Source: Pseudomonadota bacterium (GTDB taxonomy: Bacteria > Desulfobacterota > Binatia > Binatales > Binataceae). Taken from it: a stretch of DNA of 64,000 nt. The notes below the pieces were generated by a model. It searched no databases. It saw only the letters and a program-made list of their open reading frames with translations, and was not told the origin of the DNA. Location: assembly GCA_021323945.1 (NCBI GenBank), contig JAJPKA010000014.1, positions 1-64,000 on the forward strand, written 5' to 3'. This document shows, piece by piece, positions 38,439 through 47,560 of this stretch. How positions within the stretch are numbered: position 1 is the stretch's first letter; every line of letters begins with the position of its first letter. The position numbers and the translations under genes were made by a program.

Positions 38439-39884
38439 CTACTTCGGGTTGGCCAGCATGCCGGCGTATATGGTGCGACGCTGGGTCAACCAGTAGACGG
38501 GAATTCCGCTCAATGCGATCAGCAACCCCGGCCAGGTATAACGCGGTTTGACGACAAGCAGGTCTGTCATCAGCACCAGACTTGCCAATATGTAGCCGGC
38601 CGGTAGCCAGGGATATCCCCAGACACGGTAAGGGCGCGGAGTGTGAGGACACTTAACACGCAATACAAAAACGGTGCCCACTGTGAGCACGTAGAAGATC
38701 AGTTGGGCAAAAATAACGTAGTCGAGCAGCTGAGAATAACTACCCGACAGCGTTAATAGCGATGACCAGACTGCCTGCAGGATAAGGGCAAATGCTGGCA
38801 CTGCAGCCTTATTTAGATGGCCTGCACGCGCCAGGAACACGCCGTCACGCGCCATTGCATACATTACCCGGGCGCCCGTCAAAATCAGGCCATTGGCGCA
38901 GCCGAATGTGGAGATCATCACAAGTATGGCGGTAATGAATGCGCCGGTTTTTCCCCACACAACCTGCATCGCCGCAGTGGCAACGCGGTCACTTGCCGCG
39001 CCCGCGATCCCAGCGGAAAAGATGGTTGCGGGCGTACCAGCTGAAGCGCCAGTGCCTACTACAGGAAGCTCGAACATATAAGCAACGTTGGTTAAGAGGT
39101 AAAGACAGATAACTAGGCTGGTACCGATCGCCAAAGCGCGCGGCAGATTTCGCCTGGGATCACGCACTTCAGCGGCGGTGAAGGTTACATTGCCCCAGGC
39201 ATCGGCCGAAAAAAGCGCGCCTACCATTGCCGCTCCGAACGCGACCAGCTTCTGGAAGGACCACTGATGAGCTCCTAAAAAATTTTCCACATTAGCCAGG
39301 TTGGCACGGATAGCCGGCGGATTCGGCAGGACGGCGCACCCTATTATGATAAAGAGCAGGGAGAAAACTTTAGCGCTGGTGAAGACATTCTGTACTATTC
39401 GGCCAAGATTAAGGCCGCGCAAGTTAACCATTGTCAAAGCGCCGATCACGCAAATGGCCGTGAGCCGCTCGCCTGATAAACCAAAGATGCCCGCGCTGCC
39501 AAGAATATGCGAGCCGAGAAGGGGGAAGATTACAGCACAGAACCGGGCAAAGGCGACGGCCACCGCTGCAATCGTACCGGTTTGAATGACCAACAGCAGC
39601 GTCCAGCCGAAGCAAAAAGCTAATGTTGCACCGTATGCCTCGCGCAAGAATACGTACTGTCCGCCCGCTTGTGGCATCATTGCCGCAAGCTCGCCATATG
39701 AGAGAGCCCCCGCAACTGTCATGAGCCCGCTGATCGACCAGACCGCCAGCAGCCCTGCTGGCGAACCGGTTTGCCGTGCTATGTCCGCCGAGACAATGAA
39801 GATACCTGAACCAATCATCGATCCCGCGACTATAGTCACTGCGTCAAACAGCGAAAGACCGGGCTTGAGTTCGTTCTCCTTCAT
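38439..39884 (-). CDS. APC-family amino-acid permease
   Basis: About 481 residues from the ATG at 39884; the frame stays open upstream, but the family N-terminus (LKPGLSLFDAVTIVAGSMIGSGIFIV) starts here. The G-S-G-I-F motif of helix 1 is the substrate-binding signature. About twelve hydrophobic helices follow. The protein is likely an amino-acid/proton symporter or exchanger of the LAT/APC type; the substrate is not known. It is convergent with the SMP-30 gene. Confidence 0.92.
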   Translation of the reverse strand: MKENELKPGLSLFDAVTIVAGSMIGSGIFIVSADIARQTGSPAGLLAVWSISGLMTVAGALSYGELAAMMPQAGGQYVFLREAYGATLAFCFGWTLLLVIQTGTIAAVAVAFARFCAVIFPLLGSHILGSAGIFGLSGERLTAICVIGALTMVNLRGLNLGRIVQNVFTSAKVFSLLFIIIGCAVLPNPPAIRANLANVENFLGAHQWSFQKLVAFGAAMVGALFSADAWGNVTFTAAEVRDPRRNLPRALAIGTSLVICLYLLTNVAYMFELPVVGTGASAGTPATIFSAGIAGAASDRVATAAMQVVWGKTGAFITAILVMISTFGCANGLILTGARVMYAMARDGVFLARAGHLNKAAVPAFALILQAVWSSLLTLSGSYSQLLDYVIFAQLIFYVLTVGTVFVLRVKCPHTPRPYRVWGYPWLPAGYILASLVLMTDLLVVKPRYTWPGLLIALSGIPVYWLTQRRTIYAGMLANPK

Positions 39885-40412
39885 CCGCTTCTCCGCTCGA
39901 GGCCAGGGGTCCTCCCACCGATTGCAATCAGAGTAACGACGAAGAGATTTTCTTACATCGGATTGAACATTGCGATTGGGGGCAGATGGCTGCGCGTCAT
40001 CTGCAAAAGATCCTGACCACCTCTGGGTTACCACGCTGCCCCATGAACTGCCCAAGAACCCTGGCATTGCTTGATTCAACTACATGTTCGAAAGAGGAAA
40101 ATGTGGTCAGGCATGAGCTCCATGCTCTTTCTTATGCCGTCTTGACTGATCCAGCGGATATCTGACCGCTCTATCTCAAAGCGATGCTTGAGAACAGGGG
40201 CTGTGGTCGAGGGGGCGATGTTTGTAATGAGCGCGTCAGGTAGACGTGCTCGACAAATTCCAACTCTCAGTGATGTCGCGTTTTCACCTTGAAACCCACT
40301 CCGATTTTTCCGCGCGTTGAGGCCACCGACCTAATTTATTTGGCGACGACACAGCTGGCGCCGACACGAGGTTGATTTGACCGGGGCGATCTCGTGCCCT
40401 GCTTGACCGGCA
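39885..40412. other. Intergenic region without a recognisable gene (528 bp)
   Basis: It carries the upstream region of the APC permease and lies beside a decayed gene. The permease frame stays open to about 40079 without homology-like sequence. No promoter hexamers or hairpins stand out. It may hold further eroded sequence. Confidence 0.35.
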
Positions 40413-40933
40413 TCACAGCCATTGCTCGAATTTTCGCGTCGACCTGCTCGCGGGGGAACTCACCGCTTCCGACAAGAGAACGTATCTGGAACCGCAATAG
40501 GAAAGTTTTTGACCCTGGATCCGATGTCGCTCGCAGTTCAGGCCCCTCGGTTGAATGAGTTCACCGCTCATAACAGCAGGATGCTTGGTGAACTGGATAT
40601 CAGCGTATTCGACGATCTGTATGCGGTTACCCCACGGATCTCGAAACTCGACTCCTCCACCAGGCAAAAGCTCCACTCCCGCGCGTTGGAGCTGCTCGCA
40701 GTACCTTTTCCTTCGCGTCGACGACCAGGCCAAAATGGCGATTACCGTCGGCTTGCGCCTGCTCTCACTCAGAGAGCGCAATGAATTGATCCCCCATATC
40801 GATAAAGGCGCTTTTTTCGCCGCGACCCCTTAGGGTGAATCAAATACCCGTCCATAAAAGGAGCGCGTCTCGTCTATATCGGCGACCGCGAGCGCCACGT
40901 GGTTAATGCCTGATGATCCGCCTTGTCGCCCAT
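40413..40933 (-). pseudogene. Decayed VOC (glyoxalase/bleomycin-resistance) family gene
   Basis: Pieces of one VOC-fold protein lie in order in changing frames, starting near an ATG at 40933. The first is GINHVALAVADIDETRSFYGRVF. After a stop or shift near 40835 comes GEKSAFIDMGDQFIALSE, then DGNRHFGLVVDAKEK in another frame, and the final CEQLQRAGVELLPGGGVEFRDPWGNRIQIVEY. At least three frame changes are needed. Joined, they give a typical small lyase/dioxygenase-type VOC protein of about 130 residues with the usual C-terminal metal-ligand motif FRDPWGN. The gene is clearly inactive unless the sequence has several errors. Confidence 0.75.
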
Positions 40934-41258
40934 TGATTTGCCTCGAGCCGGCTTAAAAATCACGAAGCCCGACCAACATTACGAGCATAACATTGGCGGG
41001 CATCCCACCGGAGTCATTGGCTCCTGCCAGTAATTGCTAATTTGGTGCTAGGGCGCGAACGAAAGGCGATGGACTAAGCGCCAACCGGAAGGACCGCTGG
41101 CAAACCAGCTTTCAGCAATGAGGCCGGCTCACTGGGTGAACCGGCCTTGATTCAGCTACTCAGATTTTACTCACCTTGGAAACCTAACGAGGCTTGACCG
41201 TGCGACCAACGTCGCGACAGGCTCGAACGGATCCGACCAGCCTGTCTGTCCGTGTCAT
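40934..41258. other. Intergenic region with a terminator-like hairpin (325 bp)
   Basis: Between the decayed VOC gene and the 3' end of the repeat membrane protein. It contains the hairpin at 41121-41148. No gene is recognised. Confidence 0.4.
41121..41148. terminator. Terminator-like hairpin downstream of the three-repeat membrane protein
   Basis: AGGCCGGCTCA pairs with TGAACCGGCCTT with one G-T type mismatch around a short loop (CTGGG). On the reverse strand it lies about 110 bp beyond the stop at 41259. There is no long T run, so termination is only likely. Confidence 0.4.
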
Positions 41259-41933
41259 TCACTGGGCGACTGCGGGGCGCTCCCGCCCGAACAGGTAACC
41301 GGCAGTCCCAATACCTTTGAGGAACATGTAAGAGCCGAAGCTGAGGAAAGCGACTGCAATCAGGCTCTCACTCCGCACGCCCGTAATAGCCAAAATCCCA
41401 AGCACGACGAGCGAGATCGCGAAAAGAATGCTGGCCATTTCGGCATTGGCCGCAGCCGGCGGAACCATCCGAGCGTTACCGGGAGATGCGCCGGTGCGCG
41501 TCATCCGCATGATTCGGGTTTGTGTCGTCACGATGAAGTCAAGAAAGACCGCCGCTCCGAACACGATGAGCGACACAGCAATCAGAGTGGGTCTGGCCAC
41601 GTCCAATACCGCAAGAACGCCGAGTACTATACCGGCAATCCCTGCGATTGTCCCTCCGCTGAAGCTACCTGGCTCCCAAGGAAGACTCTCGTGGCCCGTT
41701 GCGGCAAGGGCGTTATTGAACTCTCTGTTAACCCCCATGCTCATAAAAACCACGGCTACGCCCGATAAAATCGTGGCAATCGAGGTGAGCAGGGCTGGAT
41801 AAATGCCAACCAACGCCAAAATACCGAGCACGACGAGCGCCAGTCCGCCGACCGTTTCATCAACGGTCAAGCCCAAATCTTTGCTGACAACCCGCTCAAA
41901 CAATTCTTCTCGAACAGCTTCAGTAACAGCCAT
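41259..41933 (-). CDS. Membrane protein with three repeated two-helix units
   Basis: A 224-residue protein starting at an ATG at 41933 with AGGTGAG-type purines upstream. Three similar hydrophobic segments are seen, at about residues 28-66, 93-132 and 164-206. Each has a stretch like VVLGILAL/VLGVLAVL/VVLGILAI, then a Pro or Ser-containing turn and a second helix ending in F and G-rich sequence. So it looks like a triplicated two-helix hairpin, six helices in total. Charged linkers separate the units. I do not recognise the family with certainty; it resembles HdeD-type small membrane proteins in helix pattern. Function unknown. Confidence 0.75.
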   Translation of the reverse strand: MAVTEAVREELFERVVSKDLGLTVDETVGGLALVVLGILALVGIYPALLTSIATILSGVAVVFMSMGVNREFNNALAATGHESLPWEPGSFSGGTIAGIAGIVLGVLAVLDVARPTLIAVSLIVFGAAVFLDFIVTTQTRIMRMTRTGASPGNARMVPPAAANAEMASILFAISLVVLGILAITGVRSESLIAVAFLSFGSYMFLKGIGTAGYLFGRERPAVAQ

Positions 41934-42328
41934 TGGATCTCACCTCCAAAATTGAACTGTATCTGCGACTGTTATCGCGAACAGTCCTACTATGTAAAAT
42001 AATAAAGTTAGAACTTGCTAATCAAGTAATCTTGGCGATCCAGTATCTTGATAAGTTCAGAAGCTGTCAAAAAGGAAAAGGTTGAGTTACATACACGATA
42101 TCTATCAGCTTTTCTCACGCCGTCACCATATTGGGAAATTGTCTTATAGCATTCAAACTTGCGTGCTTTGCGACGCAGAACGGCAAATGAATGAGATGTA
42201 GATTAGGACAGTGCTAACTAGAGGATTCGACGCGAAACGCTAGCATTCACGCTTCCTGGGTGCATTGGTTGGCTTAGTCCGTTGGTTAGGTGCTGAGTAG
42301 CTGCGCTGGCGCGAAAGGTTATGCTACG
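41934..42328. other. AT-rich divergent intergenic region (395 bp)
   Basis: It lies between the reverse-strand membrane protein and the forward-strand Gfo/Idh/MocA gene and is visibly richer in A and T than its surroundings. It should hold both promoters. A small palindrome ACTTG-CTAAT-CAAGT occurs near 42014-42028. No gene is supported. Confidence 0.45.
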
Positions 42329-43429
42329 ATGCCACCCTACGACAAGTTGGATCGAAGCGCTCAACTAGCACCGAAAAAACCGGCAAAGAATGGGGGTCAG
42401 GGAGTGTTGCAGGGTGCAATTTCAGGATTCGGCGCAATGGCGGCGCGCGCGCATCTTCCGGGGTGGCAATCGCGAAACGGGGTTAGTATTGTCGCAGTCC
42501 ACGACCCAGTTCGAGAGCGTCGGGAAAATGCCATCGACTTGATCAGGAACGTAAGAGTTTACGATGACCTCGCGCAGATGCTACGGAACGAGACGCTGGA
42601 TTTTGTTGACATTGTCAGTCCGCCCGACGGCCATGCGAGCGCAGCAAGGCTGGCGTTGCGAGCCGGCGTCAATGTTATCGTGGAGAAACCCTTGTGCCTC
42701 ACGGCAGCCGAGTTCCAAGAGTTGATCAATCTGGGGAGGCGTTACAGGCGGTTGATCCTGTGCGTGCACAACTGGAAATACTCGCCGGTGTACAGGCGAG
42801 TACATGAACTGATAGGGGCTGGAGTTGTCGGAAGAGTTCAGTATCTTTCTCTGGTGCGAATGCGGTCCGAGCCCGCGGCGACCAGCTCGAGCGGCGCAGG
42901 ATGGCGTCTGAGCTCGGCAGCGGGAGGAGGAATTCTTATAGATCATGGATGGCACTGCTTTTATCTGGCGCACTGGCTGCTGAATGGCGACAGACCGATG
43001 GCCGTCTCGAGTTACTTTCAGTTCCATCGCCAGAGCGGGGTTGATGATCTGGCCGACCTGAGAATCAGTTTCAGAGACAATCGACTAGTCAATGTACTAC
43101 TAACATGGAATGCTCCAGTGCGCCGTACTGGGGCGTTAGTGGTTGGCAGTACTGGCGTGGTTGAAGTCGAGGATAACAAAATCCGGGTGGGTAGAGCTTC
43201 CGGACGGAGCGTTGAATATTCGGTGAGCGAAGCCTCTGACGACTCCTACCATCCGGGATGGTTTGCGTCTGCCGCGGCTGATTTTGAGCGGGTCTTGAAA
43301 GAAGGGCCTGATGCCGAATTCGCCCGCGTCAATCTGGCCGAAGCCGCGACGGCGTTGGCACTGACGATCGCGGCCAGGAAATCCGCGGCGCGCGACGGCG
43401 CTCTCATAACTGTCGACCCGGTCGAATAG
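42329..43429 (+). CDS. Gfo/Idh/MocA-family NAD(P)-dependent oxidoreductase
   Basis: About 366 residues from the ATG at 42329; the frame opens 13 codons earlier. The N-terminal Rossmann fold has GAISGFGAMAARAHLPGW and FVDIVSPPDGHASAARLALRAGVNVIVEKPLCLT, including the EKP motif of the family. The C-terminal alpha/beta domain has GGGILIDHGWHCFYLAHWLL with the conserved Asp-His region. It probably oxidises or reduces a sugar or related polyol. The neighbourhood gives no substrate clue; it precedes the hopanoid locus. Confidence 0.88.
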   Translation: MPPYDKLDRSAQLAPKKPAKNGGQGVLQGAISGFGAMAARAHLPGWQSRNGVSIVAVHDPVRERRENAIDLIRNVRVYDDLAQMLRNETLDFVDIVSPPDGHASAARLALRAGVNVIVEKPLCLTAAEFQELINLGRRYRRLILCVHNWKYSPVYRRVHELIGAGVVGRVQYLSLVRMRSEPAATSSSGAGWRLSSAAGGGILIDHGWHCFYLAHWLLNGDRPMAVSSYFQFHRQSGVDDLADLRISFRDNRLVNVLLTWNAPVRRTGALVVGSTGVVEVEDNKIRVGRASGRSVEYSVSEASDDSYHPGWFASAAADFERVLKEGPDAEFARVNLAEAATALALTIAARKSAARDGALITVDPVE

Positions 43430-43597
43430 CTTTGAAGAGCTTAGTCATTCAGAGTGTTGACTTTTCCCACGATGCCGCTAGACTTCGGATTGACCGCAAG
43501 GTTAGTGGCGGTCGAAATAAGGGTGGTCCTTAGCGTACAACCGAAGAATCAGCCTCGACGGGCGGACGGACGGGCCGGTGAGGACGACCCGACCTGA

Positions 43598-44272
43598 GTG
43601 AGTGCGCAAGTGGTAACTGAGGGTGTATCGCGCCCGGGTTCTGGTGAATCGCGAGCCCAGGATTCGCGCGATGAAATCCTGAGAGCTGCCACAGATTTGT
43701 TTGCGACTCGCGGCTTTCACGAGACCTCAATGGCAGAAGTGGCACGGAGCGCGGGGGTCAGCAAAGCACTCATCTTCTGGCATTTTAAGAACAAAGAAGA
43801 ACTGTTCGTCGCCGTTCTCGGTAAGTTGCTGGAGCCCTACGTGATCGATTTCGCCGAGGAGTCCGGTGCGCTCGATGAAAAGTCCCAGCTGCTAAAGCTT
43901 ATCGAATCCTATTTACAGTTTGTGCGCGAAAACGCGAATTCGATCAGGTTTCTAGTCGCCCAGATTTTGCGCGACGAGGCGGGCCATGACTCCTTGTCAA
44001 GTCAGGTGCTCTCATTGTTCGAGGGCTACCGGAGCCTGGTGACTGAGTTGATTGCGCGGGCGCAGGCCAAGGGAATATGCGCCTGCAATGTTCCTCCGCC
44101 CGAGGCGGCGGGCTTCTTGCTGGCCGCACTTAATGGACTGCTCATAGGCCGCCTGTTCCTCGGTAGCGGGACGACGGATCTCGATACCGGGGGGAAGATG
44201 CTGCAGCAATGGCTCTTTGGGGATAAGCTGGGATTCGCGCAGACTCCCCAATTCATGAATCCGGACAAGTAG
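43598..44272 (+). CDS. TetR/AcrR-family regulator at the head of the hopanoid locus
   Basis: A 224-residue protein from a GTG at 43598. The N-terminal TetR helix-turn-helix is clear: ILRAATDLFATRGFHETSMAEVARSAGVSKALIFWHFKNKEELF in outline, about residues 27-71. A helical ligand-binding domain follows. The stop lies only 17 bp before hpnH, so it is probably in the same transcript and likely regulates the hopanoid genes. That role is inferred from position. Its effector is unknown. Confidence 0.85.
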   Translation: MSAQVVTEGVSRPGSGESRAQDSRDEILRAATDLFATRGFHETSMAEVARSAGVSKALIFWHFKNKEELFVAVLGKLLEPYVIDFAEESGALDEKSQLLKLIESYLQFVRENANSIRFLVAQILRDEAGHDSLSSQVLSLFEGYRSLVTELIARAQAKGICACNVPPPEAAGFLLAALNGLLIGRLFLGSGTTDLDTGGKMLQQWLFGDKLGFAQTPQFMNPDK

Positions 44273-44289
44273 GCAGGAGCACTTGATTC

Positions 44290-45288
44290 ATGCGGATGCC
44301 TCTCAAACAGATGCTCGATCTTGGGCTCTATATACGCCGGAAAAGACGGGCGGGCGAAAAGTATTTTCCCTTGGTGCTGATGCTCGAGCCTTTACATGCC
44401 TGCAATCTCGCGTGTGTTGGTTGCGGGCGGATCGTCGAATACAAAGATACGATTCGCGACCAAATGCCGCTGGAAGAGGCGTTGGCTTCAGCAGAAGAAG
44501 CAGGTGCTCCAATCGTCTCCATTTGTGGTGGCGAGCCCCTGATGTACAAACATATTGTGCCCTTGACTAACGGGCTGATGGCACAAAAGCGCCACGTAAT
44601 GATTTGTACCAACGCCCTGCTGCTCGAAAGGTTTGTGAAACAAGTCCCGCCGAATCCCTATCTCAGTTTCAATATTCATCTGGACGGTATGCGTCAGACG
44701 CACGACCGTTTGGTCGACCGCCCCGGCGTATTCGACGTTTGTGTGCGGATGATCAAGCTGCTCAAGAGCCGGGGCTATCGGGTGCAAACCAACTCAACCA
44801 TCTATCGAGAGACCAGCGAGGAAGAAGTAGAAGAACTGATAAGATTCCTCGGTGAGCTGGGCGTGGATGGGATGCTGCTGACCCCTGGTTACCATTACCA
44901 GGTCCTGCAGAACGACATCTATCTCAGCAAAGAGGAGATGCCGCGCAAGTTCAAGAGAGTCCGCGACCTGGCTCTCGACTACAAGATCATTAATACACCG
45001 ATCTACCTTGACTACCTTATCGGCGAACGCGATCTGTTGTGCAGTCCATGGACCACAGTGACTCGTAATCCTCGGGGCTGGAAGGGTCCGTGCTATCTCA
45101 TAACCAATGGTCATTACCGGAGCTTTGCAGAGTTGCACCAAGCTACTGATTGGGAGTTTTACCGGACAAAACAGGATGTTCGCTGCCGTGACTGCAAACT
45201 ACATTCGGGATTTGAGGGCACGGTCGCATTGGAGTTTGGCAAAAGCTTCAAGGATTCCTGGCGCATGATGCGTCACTACCTGGCTTAA
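44290..45288 (+). CDS. hpnH: Adenosylhopane synthase, radical SAM
   Basis: A 332-residue protein of the HpnH family. The radical-SAM cluster motif CxxxCxxC is at Cys38, Cys42 and Cys45 (ACNLACVGC). It also has the GGEPLM block and the HpnH-type ends QDVRCRDCKLHSGFEG with further cysteines. The enzyme adds the 5'-deoxyadenosyl radical to diploptene, the first step to extended (C35) hopanoids. It is the first enzyme gene after the TetR gene in the locus. Confidence 0.95.
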   Translation: MRMPLKQMLDLGLYIRRKRRAGEKYFPLVLMLEPLHACNLACVGCGRIVEYKDTIRDQMPLEEALASAEEAGAPIVSICGGEPLMYKHIVPLTNGLMAQKRHVMICTNALLLERFVKQVPPNPYLSFNIHLDGMRQTHDRLVDRPGVFDVCVRMIKLLKSRGYRVQTNSTIYRETSEEEVEELIRFLGELGVDGMLLTPGYHYQVLQNDIYLSKEEMPRKFKRVRDLALDYKIINTPIYLDYLIGERDLLCSPWTTVTRNPRGWKGPCYLITNGHYRSFAELHQATDWEFYRTKQDVRCRDCKLHSGFEGTVALEFGKSFKDSWRMMRHYLA

Positions 45289-45477
45289 GCGACGCCATAA
45301 CGTCGAGGCCGGCATTTGGCTACCTAACCGGAAAGTCCTAGGGGAGCCATCAAAGGGTGTCGTATTGTCGAGCTGTGTCGGGCGAGTTTTCAGTCCCTCG
45401 GAAGGATAGGCCGGCGAAGGATCACTATAGGCAAATTTCCCAATAATTCTTGCTTCGCAGGGCAAATTCGAGGGCCG

Positions 45478-46437
45478 ATGCATCCTAAGCCGTTATCCGA
45501 TCCACCTGCCGTTGATCACCCAAAAGCTGCGATTGATGGTAGTAGCCTTGATCTTGGTGATTATCTCAAAGATCGTGCGGGCTTGGTCGAACGCCACCTA
45601 AGCGCCTGCCTGGACGCGGCGAAGGCGCCGGTCGGCCGTCTCCAGGAAGCGATGCGTTACAGTCTGATGGCCGGTGGCAAACGTTTGCGCCCTATTCTGG
45701 CCTTGGCTGCGTGTGAGGCGGTTGGCGGCGAAATCGAGAGCGTATTGGGCTACGCCTGCGCGCTCGAGATGATTCATACCTATTCGTTAATCCACGACGA
45801 CTTGCCCTGTATGGACGATGACGATCTTCGACGGGGCCGCCCGACCAACCATAAGGTCTTTGGAGAGGCGATAGCGACCCTTGCCGGAGATGGTCTACTT
45901 ACTGATGCGTTTGCTCTGATTGCCCGTTCGGCCAAGCAGGCCGGGGTGCCAGCGGAATTGATTGTCGATACAATCGCCGAGCTGGCCGAGGCTTGCGGTT
46001 CATCGGGGATGGTGGGCGGCCAAGCCATCGACTTATTGACAGAAGGTCAGCGTCTGAGCCAGTCGGAACTTGAACTGCTGCACGGCATGAAAACCGGGGC
46101 ACTGTTCGTAGCCGCCGTCTGCGGCGGAGCACGATTGGGCGGCGCCGGTCCTGCCCAGCTGCGTGCCCTGCACAACTACGGTAGTGCCTTGGGCCTGGCG
46201 TTCCAGGTGACTGACGATTTGCTCGACGTTGTGCAGACGACTGATCATTTGGGCAAGCGCTCGCAAAAGGATCAGGAACGGGGCAAAGCCACCTATCCGT
46301 CAATTCTGGGTGTCGAGGAGGCCCGGTTGCGGGCACAGCAGCTCGCCCAACAGGCGCGTGAGGCTCTGACCTCTTTCGATAGTCGGGCGGACCCTTTGCG
46401 GATGCTCGCGCAATTTGCTGTGGAGCGCAGTCTGTGA
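45478..46437 (+). CDS. ispA: Polyprenyl diphosphate synthase (farnesyl diphosphate synthase type)
   Basis: A 319-residue trans-prenyltransferase. The first Asp-rich motif HDDLPCMDDDDLRRGRPT is near residues 106-122, and the second is QVTDDLLDVVQ near 243. MAGGKRLRPIL also fits. Residues before the first motif suggest a short-chain product, so farnesyl diphosphate is likely; this supplies the squalene enzymes encoded downstream. Geranylgeranyl diphosphate cannot be excluded from sequence alone. It starts at 45478, 190 bp after hpnH, and is followed after 28 bp by the zinc dehydrogenase. Confidence 0.93.
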   Translation: MHPKPLSDPPAVDHPKAAIDGSSLDLGDYLKDRAGLVERHLSACLDAAKAPVGRLQEAMRYSLMAGGKRLRPILALAACEAVGGEIESVLGYACALEMIHTYSLIHDDLPCMDDDDLRRGRPTNHKVFGEAIATLAGDGLLTDAFALIARSAKQAGVPAELIVDTIAELAEACGSSGMVGGQAIDLLTEGQRLSQSELELLHGMKTGALFVAAVCGGARLGGAGPAQLRALHNYGSALGLAFQVTDDLLDVVQTTDHLGKRSQKDQERGKATYPSILGVEEARLRAQQLAQQAREALTSFDSRADPLRMLAQFAVERSL

Positions 46438-46465
46438 GGCCAGTCGGGTTGACTAGGCAAGCGAC

Positions 46466-47509
46466 GTGATCACTTCCGAGCAAACACGACAGGCGGTGCT
46501 GCTCGAACCTGGTCGCCTGGAGATGCGACAGGTGAGACCGCCACGCCCAGGGCCCGGTGAGCTTGTCCTGCAGGTTAAGTGCGCGATGACATGTGGGACC
46601 GACTTGAAGGCTTATCGCCGAGGGCATCCGATGTGGCCGGTGCCGACCCCATTCGGCCACGAATTCGCTGGGATCGTCGCCGAAGTCGGGCCGGGAGTCG
46701 ACACGTTTCGACCGGGTGACGAGTTGATGGCGGCGCCGACCGCCCCCTGTGGTGAGTGCTTTTTCTGTCGCAGGGGGCAGGAGAATCTTTGCGCCCAGAC
46801 AATGGAGAAGATGGTTCTGGGTGCTTACGCTGATTATCTTTTAGTTGGCGCCCACGTTGTCGGACGCAATGCCTTTCGCAAGCCTCCTGAGTTGTCATTT
46901 GAGGAGGCCGCCTTGCTTGAGCCGCTCGCCTGTGTTGTCCATGCGCAGAGTTTGGCATGTCCGGCGGCATCGGAAAGCGTCCTAATCATAGGTGCCGGAC
47001 CGTTTGGTCTGCTGCACATGCTCTTGCTCAGGGCGCGAGGTGTTCGCGAGATCACGGTTGCGGGGCGGGGAGCGCAGCGTCTCGAATGGGCTCGGCAGCT
47101 TGGCGCTGATCTTGTTGTTGATGTCACTCAGGCCGCTGCAGAACGGATGATATCGAGCCTCAATGATGGCTACGGCCCCGATCTCGTGATCGAATGCACC
47201 GGGCAGGTCTCAGGATGGACGGATGCGGTCGCCCGAGTGCGGCGCGGGGGGCGGGTGGTCTTCTTTGGCGGCTGCCCGTTAAACACCTCGATCGCGCTCG
47301 ATACGCGCCGGATGCACTACGACAACCTCACGCTCCTGTCGCCCTTTCATTACCGACCCGTGGACGTGGAGCAGGCTTATGAGCTGTTGTGTCGAGGTAC
47401 GGTCAGTGCCGCCAGGATTGTGACCGCTCGCAGGCCACTAAGCGAGTTGGGCTCGATATTCGAGATGCTGCAAAGCGGTACCGTTTTAAAGTGCGCGGTA
47501 ATCCCCTAG
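46466..47509 (+). CDS. Zinc-containing medium-chain dehydrogenase of unknown role in the hopanoid locus
   Basis: A 347-residue MDR protein from a GTG at 46466. The catalytic-zinc motif has TCGTDLKAY and GHEFAGIVAEVG, and the structural-zinc Cys cluster is GECFFCRRGQENLC. The Rossmann motif GAGPFGLLHMLLL binds NAD(P). Its relatives include sorbitol and threonine dehydrogenases. It lies between the prenyl synthase and shc and is co-directional, so an alcohol or sugar linked to the hopanoid side chain is a plausible substrate. This is inference; it is not a known hpn gene. Confidence 0.85.
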   Translation: MITSEQTRQAVLLEPGRLEMRQVRPPRPGPGELVLQVKCAMTCGTDLKAYRRGHPMWPVPTPFGHEFAGIVAEVGPGVDTFRPGDELMAAPTAPCGECFFCRRGQENLCAQTMEKMVLGAYADYLLVGAHVVGRNAFRKPPELSFEEAALLEPLACVVHAQSLACPAASESVLIIGAGPFGLLHMLLLRARGVREITVAGRGAQRLEWARQLGADLVVDVTQAAAERMISSLNDGYGPDLVIECTGQVSGWTDAVARVRRGGRVVFFGGCPLNTSIALDTRRMHYDNLTLLSPFHYRPVDVEQAYELLCRGTVSAARIVTARRPLSELGSIFEMLQSGTVLKCAVIP

Positions 47510-47560
47510 GTGAGTTCCTTTGCACGTACACTCTGTTGATATCCGGATCAGTTCCATCTT

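Noticed and set aside
42014-42028. Palindrome ACTTG-CTAAT-CAAGT in the AT-rich intergenic region.
   Set aside because: Arms of five bases in an AT-rich stretch are expected by chance; no second copy supports an operator.
45899-46660. A 253-codon reverse frame across the prenyl synthase and dehydrogenase genes.
   Set aside because: Antisense shadow of two genes with clear motifs; the composition is not protein-like.
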